NCBI RefSeq assembly: GCF_016461825.1
Contig: NZ_JAEMNU010000113.1
Location: 180,984-244,983 of the forward strand
DNA: 64,000 nt
Origin: Rugamonas violacea
GTDB lineage: Bacteria > Pseudomonadota > Gammaproteobacteria > Burkholderiales > Burkholderiaceae_D
Direction of reading: 5' to 3'
Under the pieces are notes generated by a model, which worked only from the letters and a program-made list of their open reading frames with translations, did not search any database and was not told the origin of the DNA. Both the position numbers and the translations under genes were made by a program. This document shows, one piece after another, positions 58,301 to 61,911 of the stretch. The stretch's first letter is position 1. Each line of letters starts with the position of its first letter.

Positions 58301-59361
58301 ACCCGCAGCGGCAGCGCATTGACGAAAAATCCGATCAGCGCTTCGCTTTCGGGCCGCTGGCGGTTGGCCACCGCCGCCCCCACCACCACGTCGTCCTGCC
58401 CGGACAGGCGCGCCAGCAGCGCCGACCAGCCGGCCAGCATGACCACGAACGGGGTGCAGCCATGGCGCTGCGCCAACGCGCGCACCTGCTGCGCCAACTC
58501 TGGCGCCAGCGCGCAGCGCACCTTGCCGCCGGCATAGCTTTGCTGGGCCGGACGCGGCCGGTCCGTCGGCAGCGTCAGCAGTGCCGGCGCGCCCTCCAGG
58601 TGGCTGCGCCAGTGCTCCAGTTGTTCCCGCAGGCGTTCACCGCGCACCGTGGCGCGCTGCCAGTGCGCATAGTCGGCATACTGGATCGCCAGCGGCGCCA
58701 GCGGGTCGGGCCGGCCCTGGCTGAAGGCGGCGTACAACGCGCTCACCTCGCGCACCAGGATCCCCATCGACCAGCCGTCCGAGACGATATGGTGCTGCGT
58801 CACCAGCAGCACATGTTCGCGCTCGCCCAACCGTAGCAGGCGGCCGCGCACCAGCGGCCCGCTCGCCAGGTCGAACGGCCGGCAGTACTCATCCACCGCG
58901 GCGCGCTGCACCGCAGCGGCCTGCTCCGCCCCGCCCAGCTGCGACAGCTCGCCGCGCTCCAGCGCAAAGCTGGCCGGCGCCGCGATGCGCTGCAGCGGCA
59001 TGCCGTCCGCGCCCTCGGCAAAGGTGGTGCGCAGGCTTTCATGGCGCGCCACCAGCCGGTCCAATGTCGCCTGCAACGCCGCCACGTCCAGCACGCCGCT
59101 GAGGCGCAAGCCCGCTGCCATGTGATAGGCGGCGCCGGCAGTGCTGTCGATCCGGCTTAACAGCCATAGACGCTGTTGGGCCCAAGACAGCGGCAGTGGC
59201 GCGTCTCGCGGGACGGCAGATATCGGCGGCAGCGCCTCGGCAGTTGGCACGGTCCGAGCGCTTTTTCCCAGGCGGCGCAACAGCAATTCCCGCCGCAGCA
59301 CTTCGATATCGTCGGAGGAAGTCGGATCAACTGCGTTATTGAGATGTTTGGAATCGGCCAT
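46363..59361 (-). CDS. Four-module NRPS, 4332 aa (C-A-PCP x2, dual C/E-A-PCP, C-A-PCP)
   Basis: Landmarks by approximate residue: C1 HHIVSDG ~193; A1 TSGSSG ~672; PCP1 ~1062; C2 HHIVSDG ~1258; A2 TSGSSG ~1738; PCP2 ~2129; dual C/E ~2224-2640, with N-terminal HHLLQQQGD and HHIVCDH; A3 ~2828; PCP3 ~3217; C4 HHIISDG ~3410; A4 ~3888; PCP4 ~4277. Codes read by eye: A1 and A2 both DATKVGEVG (Asn-like, as in DLTKLGEVG); A3 DGGVVVGVY (no match I know); A4 DILQVGAIW (Gly-like). The dual C/E domain implies that the second Asn-like residue becomes D. Modules 1 and 2 are near-identical. The protein begins with a C domain, so it accepts a chain or acyl group from elsewhere, and it ends directly after a PCP with an acidic DDQLDEYDEC tail that could be a docking motif. 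No TE. No convincing ribosome site before the ATG at 59361. Confidence 0.95.
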   Translation of the reverse strand: MADSKHLNNAVDPTSSDDIEVLRRELLLRRLGKSARTVPTAEALPPISAVPRDAPLPLSWAQQRLWLLSRIDSTAGAAYHMAAGLRLSGVLDVAALQATLDRLVARHESLRTTFAEGADGMPLQRIAAPASFALERGELSQLGGAEQAAAVQRAAVDEYCRPFDLASGPLVRGRLLRLGEREHVLLVTQHHIVSDGWSMGILVREVSALYAAFSQGRPDPLAPLAIQYADYAHWQRATVRGERLREQLEHWRSHLEGAPALLTLPTDRPRPAQQSYAGGKVRCALAPELAQQVRALAQRHGCTPFVVMLAGWSALLARLSGQDDVVVGAAVANRQRPESEALIGFFVNALPLRVRFDGDVTVAQLLAQLRQTTLAAYRRQDVPFEQVVEALKPPRHMGHSPIFQSMITHNDTPRQGELTLAGLRLAPLEAPQVMAKFDLSLSFSDGGRDIACEIEYAGDLFEEATVLRFGGYFKRLLAAMADGEAQPVRALALLDDAERRAQLDDCNRTAHDFGPTGLAHQVFEARAAATPDAPALAYEGERISYAQLNARANVLAHRLLALGVLPDDRIAICLQRSPDMVVALWGILKAGCAYVPLDAAQPPQRLAQLLADCAPVAVVTLQAQEDLLPASSLLRVIVLDGAEYRDAPATAQQHNPSVAGLTRRHLAYLMYTSGSSGVPKGVMIEHAALNNYLHWALQAYAAAAGRPLDALVLSPLAFDATITGLYLPLLSGGCATLLRDGAELDQLEAGLRRDGRWDLVKITPAHLALLAQRLRPDTLRAQVGLFVVGGETLASATVALWRRLSPATRIVNEYGPTETVVGCIVHEAREADEAQPEVPIGLPIANTRIYLLDAQRQPVPPGVEGEIYIGGAGVARGYHRREELNAQRFLTDPFHAGGRMYRSGDLARRRADGVIDYRGRNDFQVKLRGYRIEPGEVEARLLACQGVCEAVVVVREDRPGDRRLVAYLVAREGGAPDAGALRRLLAAQLPEYMVPAAFVALAALPLTPNGKLDRRALPAPEDDALASRAYAEPVGATETALAQLWQELLGAQRVGRHDNFFELGGHSLLLVQLVTRIRQALGVELQLSELFAHPTLAQMAAVVVAGGVDSGPAIVAVPRIAPLPLSMAQQRLWFLDRLDSAASAAYHIAVGLRLSGVLDVAALQATLDRLVARHESLRTTFAEGADGMPRQCIAAPASFALERGELSQLGGAEQAAAVQRAAVDEYCRPFDLAAGPLVRGRLLRLGEREHVLLVTQHHIVSDGWSMGILVREVSALYAAFSQGRPDPLAPLAIQYADYAHWQRATVQGERLREQLEHWRSHLEGAPALLTLPTDRPRPAQQSYAGGKVRCALAPELAQQVRALAQRHGCTPFVVMLAGWSALLARLSGQDDVVVGAAVANRQRPESEALIGFFVNALPLRVRFDGDVTVAQLLAQLRQTTLAAYRRQDVPFEQVVEALKPPRHMGHSPIFQSMITHNDTPRQGELTLAGLRLAPLEAPQVMAKFDLSLSFSDGGRDIACEIEYAGDLFEEATVLRFGGYFKRLLAAMAGDEARPVGALALLDDAERRAQLDDCNRTARDFGPTGLAHQVFEARAAATPDAPALAYEGERISYAQLNARANVLAHRLLALGVRPDDRIAICLERSPDMVVALWGILKAGCAYVPLDAAQPPQRLAQLLADCAPVAVVTLLAQEDLLPASSLLRVIVLDGAEYRGAPAAAQQHNPSVAGLTRRHLAYLMYTSGSSGVPKGVMIEHAALNNYLHWALQAYAAAAGPLDTLVLSPLAFDATITGLYLPLLSGGCATLLRDGAELDQLEAGLRRDGRWDLVKITPAHLALLGQRLRPDTLRAQVGLFVVGGETLAAATVALWRRLSPATRIVNEYGPTETVVGCIVHEARQVDEAQPEVPIGLPIANTRIYLLDAQRQPVPPGVEGEIYIGGAGVARGYHRREELNAQRFLADPFHAGGRMYRSGDMARRRADGVIDYRGRNDFQVKLRGYRIEPGEVEARLLACQGVREAVVVVREDRPGDRRLVAYLVAREGGAPDAGALRRLLAAQLPEYMVPAAFVALAALPLTPNGKLDRRALPAPEDDALASRAYAEPVGATETALAQLWQELLGAQRVGRHDNFFELGGHSLLVVSLISQLRAQGLGADVRTVFEHPVLCDLASAASALPLPAAAPAAPSGVIPPGATVITPAMTALAGLEQDALERICAAVPGGAANIQDIYPLGPLQEGILFHHLLQQQGDAYLQRLVLDFDSRAHLDRFMAAMDDALARHDILRTAIHWEGLARPVQVVLREAPLGVEELPAADGAALEQLMAHCDPQRQRLDLRQAPLLRAHVMADAASGRWLLALLYHHIVCDHVTLDLLIGEIGAILSGRAAQLPALQPYRAFIARTEAAGHEEHAAYFRRQLADVAEPTAPFGVLDVRGDGWQVQEARLRLPTKAALQVREAARRYGVTPAVLFHVAYAQVLGQCSGRDDVVFGTVLSGRLHGGAEMQDTLGMFINTLPLRLRLAGSDAAKAVRACHAALGELLLHEQASLGLAQRCSGIAAPMPLFTALLNYRHTRLHGAAREQGMWAGVRVLAVEERTNYPVTLSVDELEQDFALNAQCVGSANAQRLAGYAATAVAALAEALLEQPSQPVLALPVLPAAERAMLLDDYNATAFPYPDQQPIHARFEACAAARPQACALVHGDRQLSYGELNRRANQVAHRLLAAGVQPGDRVAVCAARGVAVLAALLGVLKSGAAYVPLDPAYPAERLAFMLADSGPVVLVADGTLPAALQEADLPLLRLGADGAPCDGAAAPEHNPAPRQGMHPHSLAYVIYTSGSTGVPKGVMVGHGGVLNLANWQRHYYRLDGDSRVAQLFSYSFDGAVGETMMALLNGAALVLLEPADLAPERLVACINRHGIHVMVLVPSLLRQLDPAALEQPSRFTVVSVGEACPPDLAQAWSAHCRFINGYGPTEYTVYSHVWEANAAGLARHACVPIGVPMHNTRTYLLDERLNPVPPGVAGELYISGAGIARGYLNRAALTAERFVANPFAPDDASAEYRRMYRTGDLARYLEGGDIEYLGRADFQVKIRGFRVELGEIEARLAACDGVREAAVLAREDRPGDQRLVAYVVAAPAAQLSAALLRKALAGQLPEYMLPAAFVLLETLPLTSNGKLDRHALPAPDQDAYGRQAYRAPDGASEVALAGIWQSLLNVAQVGLDDHFFELGGHSLLAIQLAARVHQALGLVLPLAAVFEHPTLAALAGALADCAPAGWSRIEPMPRGVAPQLSWAQQRLWFLDQFDRAASAAYHIPLGLRLRGALDRVALRAALDRIVARHDSLRTRFAEQDGAPVQLIASQAGFALEESDLRGSPAAQREQALRQAGLAVFGAPFDLAAGPLVRGQLLRTADDEHMLLVCQHHIISDGWSVAVLVREFGALYQAYADGGADPLPPLAIQYADYAHWQRNWLQGERRQSQADYWRRQLAGAPALLAVPTDRPRPALQDHGGARLAFELPAPLAASLRALAQRHGATLFMVLLGGWAALLARLSGQDEVVIGTPVANRQRADVEGLIGFFVNTLALRVPCGGDLEVAGLLARVRQVTLAAYQHQDLPFDQVVEALRPIRSMAHGPLFQTMLTMNNTPQAQALRLAGLELEPLEAPAVSVNEDLALSLTDSGAGIGAELVYATALFDHATAQRHAAAYVAVLEGMCADEHQAIAALPLLAEAQRAAVLALAAGPSRAWQHGGGVHGLFEAQAVRTPDAVALQCGDTRLTYAQLNRRANRLAHHLASFALRADDRVAVCLDRAPELLIALLAVLKAGAAYVPLDPAYSVRLADMLADSRPALMLTQTALAGLADAAEVPRLLLDGPANPLLRDDLPEHNPARGVQPSDLAYLIYTSGSTGRPKGVMVEHGAVCNLLLAMQEQLQLAPSDRLLAVTTAGFDIAALEWFLPLACGAQVVLLGREAAQDPDLLLAALERHAVTALQATPATWQMLLRAGWRGSAGLKAVCGGEALPAALAQAVLARCGALWNAYGPTEATIWATLKRCLPTGDGAAPSATVALGRPLSNLQAYVLDSRLQPVPPGCIGEILLGGAGLARGYFERPELDAERFVWADPDGQGMRRLYRSGDLGYWRADGDLAYAGRNDHQIKLRGFRIEPGEIEQRLLGCDGVRQALVVAESGEQARLLAYVVMADGAATPPPTLRAALAALLPDYMIPAAFMALAALPLTANGKIDRKALPPPEAAATAALPYAAPQGELEQLLAQLWREVLDVPRVGRLDDFFELGGHSMLATALLAAVRQRCGVKVALRAFFEDATVAALARALAAARVADDQLDEYDEC
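52960..55910 (-). repeat. Tandem module duplication, copy 2 (Asn-like module 2)
   Basis: This block, from the C domain through the A domain to the PCP Ser motif, is nearly identical base for base to 56158-59110. The offset is 3198 bp at the A-domain C-terminus and 3201 bp in the C domain, the difference being one codon near the A-domain start. It points to a recent duplication within the gene. Confidence 0.9.
56158..59110 (-). repeat. Tandem module duplication, copy 1 (Asn-like module 1)
   Basis: Partner of 52960-55910. Similarity stops abruptly at both ends: after the PCP GGHSLL motif the helix differs (LVQLVTRIRQ against VVSLISQLRA), and at the first residues of the C domain the two diverge. 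Only scattered synonymous or single-residue changes lie between. Confidence 0.9.
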
Positions 59362-59843
59362 TTTAGTCTGCGATGTAGTGCAACTACATTAATTGGCGCG
59401 CGGCCGTTCCCGACAATTTTAAGGCTGGCAGGAAGCGGCGACGGCCGCGGAAGTAAGGCAAGGTGGCGTCCGCTTAAGGGCGCATCCTCAATTCGTCGTT
59501 CCGCATCGGCGGACCGCCGCGCTGGCGGGAACCCATGCTGCGCTAGACGAGATGCGACGTATAGGTTCCCGCCTACGCGGGAACGACGGGGGTTTAGAGG
59601 TGCCTTTAAACCTCGGCCAGCCTGAGTCCACTGCGATACATTTTTCGGCACAGACCCTATCAACAGAATAATGTTACCTTATTAGTAATTTATTTTGGTA
59701 TGATTTCTTTACTCTTTTTTAAGATTTTTGCAAAAAATTGATTGTGCAACGCAATAAATGGCTGCCACGGCGAGCCTGCCGACCGCCTGACAAATCACGC
59801 TGCATCCACCTCACCCACGAGCCTGCCGACGACAAGGAGCGCA
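59362..59843. promoter_or_regulatory. Divergent intergenic region between NRPS and glycosyltransferase
   Basis: 482 bp with no supported gene. The left part holds the region upstream of the minus-strand NRPS. The centre holds a REP-like element (59494-59588). The right part (59650-59750) is AT-rich and contains the probable promoter of the glycosyltransferase, whose ATG at 59844 has AAGGAG five bases upstream. No clear operator was seen. Confidence 0.5.
59494..59588. repeat. REP-like palindromic element
   Basis: About 95 bp bounded by inverted ends, CGTCGTTCCGC at the left and GCGGGAACGACG at the right (one base indel). Its right end forms a perfect hairpin, GTTCCCGC-CTAC-GCGGGAAC (59565-59584), and an internal GGCGGGAACCC lies at 59524. 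This resembles the dispersed extragenic palindromes common in Oxalobacteraceae and Xanthomonas genomes. Recognised by pattern, not by search. Confidence 0.7.
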
Positions 59844-60986
59844 ATGAAGATACTGATGTTCGGATGGGAATTTCCGCCATTTATTTCCGGCGGATTGGGA
59901 ACCGCGTGCCATGGGCTGCTCAAGGGTTTGAGCCAGCTTGGCGGGACCGATATCTCATTTGTGCTGCCGCAGCAATTTCGCGGCGCGCATCCGGCATTTG
60001 TACAACTGATATCCCTGCCAGACGCCGTCATGGCCCGCCCGCGCGCCCCAGGCGCTTACGACAGCGGCCTGATGCCGGATGTCATCAGCTATGCCAACCG
60101 GGCCGGAAAATTCCTCGCCGATTACGGCGATTTCGACATCATTCATGCGCACGACTGGCTGACCGCGCTGGCGGGCATTCAGGCAAAGCAATGCTCGGGC
60201 CGGCCCCTGATTTTGCATGTCCACTCAACCGAGTTCGACCGTGCCGGCAAACAGGGCAATCCTGAGATCGAAGCCATTGAACGGCAGGCAGTGGAACATG
60301 CCGACCGCGTGATCGCGGTCAGCAACTACACCCGCGACGTTTTGATTGAACACTACCAGGCCGATCCGGCCAAGATCGTCACCATCCACAATGGCACCGA
60401 GCAGCGCGCCGCGCCGTCGCCGCGTCCGGCCCGCAACTACCAACCGACGGTCACCTTCCTGGGCCGCATCACGCGCCAAAAAGGTCCAAGCTATTTCATC
60501 GAAGCCGCGTGGCTGGCGCTGCGGCAGCGCCCCGACCTGCGATTCATTATGGCGGGCGACGGCGATCTGCTGCCGCAGATGAAGGAACTGGCCGGCCGCT
60601 ACGGCCTGACCGAGCGCATGCGCTTTCCCGGCTTCTTGCAGCAGGACGAGGTGCAGCATGTGCTGGAACACAGCGATGTGTATGTGATGCCGTCGGTGTC
60701 GGAGCCGTTCGGCTTGACCGCACTGGAGGCGGTCGCCGCCGGCGTGCCGGCCATCCTGTCCCGTCAATCAGGGGTGGTGGAAGTGTTGCAACATGTGATC
60801 AAGGTCGATTACTGGGATACCTGCGCGATGGCCGAGGCCATGATCCGCATCGTATCGGACCAAGCCTATGCCGACACGCTGCGCAGCCATGCCCTGTGCG
60901 AACTGGAACAGGTGCAATGGACGCATGCCGCCGCGACAGTGCGCAGCACATACCGGGAACTGGCCAGTATGGCGAAGTTCGCTTGA
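59844..60986 (+). CDS. GT-B glycosyltransferase, glycogen/starch-synthase-like (GT4/GT5), 380 aa
   Basis: The N-terminal domain has FGWEFPPFISGGLGTACHGL, equivalent to the donor-binding loop of glycogen synthases, and IIHAHDWLTALAG. The C-terminal domain has VTFLGRITRQKGPSYFIEAA and the nucleotide-sugar motif SVSEPFGLTALEAVAAGVP. It is shorter than classical glycogen synthases (about 480 residues). The start at 59844 is set by AAGGAG. It is a single gene divergent from the four-module NRPS and followed by a gene-free stretch. With the GH13 enzyme at 43588 it could form an alpha-glucan or glycosylation pair, but it may simply be a chromosomal neighbour at the cluster edge. Confidence 0.9.
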   Translation: MKILMFGWEFPPFISGGLGTACHGLLKGLSQLGGTDISFVLPQQFRGAHPAFVQLISLPDAVMARPRAPGAYDSGLMPDVISYANRAGKFLADYGDFDIIHAHDWLTALAGIQAKQCSGRPLILHVHSTEFDRAGKQGNPEIEAIERQAVEHADRVIAVSNYTRDVLIEHYQADPAKIVTIHNGTEQRAAPSPRPARNYQPTVTFLGRITRQKGPSYFIEAAWLALRQRPDLRFIMAGDGDLLPQMKELAGRYGLTERMRFPGFLQQDEVQHVLEHSDVYVMPSVSEPFGLTALEAVAAGVPAILSRQSGVVEVLQHVIKVDYWDTCAMAEAMIRIVSDQAYADTLRSHALCELEQVQWTHAAATVRSTYRELASMAKFA

Positions 60987-61276
60987 TAATCGCGCTTGCG
61001 CCGTTTGTACTATCTATGCAGTGAGCTCGATCCTAGCGTTCTCATCAATAGGGAATTCAGTAACAAAGTTCTCGTAAGAATTAGGAAGTCTAACGGATAC
61101 CGAGCCGGGAGTGAAGCTGTACAACCACCACAGCGGTGGATCGTTGTCGTAAGGCGCAAGGCTAGCCGCAGCGCGGCTTTGCGCCGAAACCGGAGGTTGC
61201 GTGATGTGTGAGAGATTGGCGGGGGCGCGGGGACTCCCCGCACCGGCCCAGGATGGCCGTCACCAGCGGCTGCAAC

Positions 61277-61294
61277 GCCACCGGGTGGCTTTTT
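61277..61294 (+). terminator. Rho-independent terminator candidate
   Basis: GCCAC-CGG-GTGGC followed directly by five T residues. It lies about 290 bp after the glycosyltransferase stop on the same strand and could end that transcript. Confidence 0.5.
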
Positions 61295-61299
61295 CGGCA

Positions 61300-61370
61300 G
61301 GATACGAACGGGATACAAATGGGATACGACCGATGGCCGATGGGAAACGACAGGGTACGAACAGGATACG
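61300..61370 (+). repeat. Degenerate direct repeats GGATACGAACG-like
   Basis: At least five imperfect copies of GG(A/G)TAC(G/A)A occur within 71 bp, at about 61300, 61311, 61322, 61353 and 61363, plus a weaker GGAAACGA. No coding frame explains them. Confidence 0.55.
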
Positions 61371-61431
61371 CGTCACCCGTGCTGTCGATCCCGCCCAGGC
61401 CGCATCAATGGCCCAGTACACCATGCGGTTC

Positions 61432-61899
61432 CTAAAAATCCTTGCGAATGTACGCTGTCAAGTCATTCTCCGGTGTGAATGGTAGCGCGTGGAATGGTGC
61501 TTGAATGGCCAGCGTGTAAACATCAGCGCCAGGCACCACCGCAAGGTGATCGCCGCTGCTCGTGAACAAGGCAAACCCACATTCCGCCTCACACTCATCT
61601 GAATTGTAGACAAGCTTTTGAACCTCCCGTACCTCCGACCAAGACGCGGGCAAGCTCACCATTTCCGGCACATCGTCCGAGCTGACCACTTCAAACGTGA
61701 GGGTACCAATCTCTTCCCAGCCGCTGAGATCATGCATATCTACGCCCACCCTGAGGGTCCGACCATCGCACAACCGCAACCACAACGTCGAGGGCGGTCC
61801 AACCTTGGGGACATTAGTAGCGTAAGCGCTCAAGCCGCTGCGTAAACCGGCAGCCAGTGCCGGCGCAGAAGCCACGTCAAAACACAACACGTTTTTCAC
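61432..61899 (-). CDS. Candidate immunity protein for the Rhs toxin, unknown family, 155 aa
   Basis: It begins with GTG at 61899, preceded by GGGGGT, and lies 12 bp downstream of the Rhs stop on the same strand, the usual place for a cognate immunity gene. The protein is acidic and cytoplasmic, with alternating strands (RTLRVGVDMHDLSGWEEIG, ADVYTLAIQAPFHALPF) and three cysteines in a CEAEC-type cluster and nearby (SDECEAECGFALF). No family is recognised. The immunity role is inferred only from position. Confidence 0.7.
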   Translation of the reverse strand: MKNVLCFDVASAPALAAGLRSGLSAYATNVPKVGPPSTLWLRLCDGRTLRVGVDMHDLSGWEEIGTLTFEVVSSDDVPEMVSLPASWSEVREVQKLVYNSDECEAECGFALFTSSGDHLAVVPGADVYTLAIQAPFHALPFTPENDLTAYIRKDF

Positions 61900-61911
61900 G
61901 ATACCCCCGAA

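Larger units (their letters stand above)
60987..61431. other. Gene-free interval with hairpins and degenerate direct repeats
   Basis: 445 bp between the glycosyltransferase and the candidate immunity gene. It contains a small hairpin CCACC-ACAGC-GGTGG at 61125-61139, an imperfect palindrome around GGCGCAAGGC/GCTTTGCGCC at ~61156-61185, a terminator-like hairpin and a run of GGATACGAACG-like repeats. Short frames through it show no family resemblance, and I call no gene. Confidence 0.6.

Noticed and set aside
59494..59588. Insertion sequence or CRISPR at the palindromic element
   Set aside because: There is no transposase, target duplication, or regularly spaced repeat array. It is a single REP-like unit.
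60996..61211. Small plus-strand open frame of 71 codons
   Set aside because: It has no ribosome site or family resemblance, and runs through hairpins and repeats.
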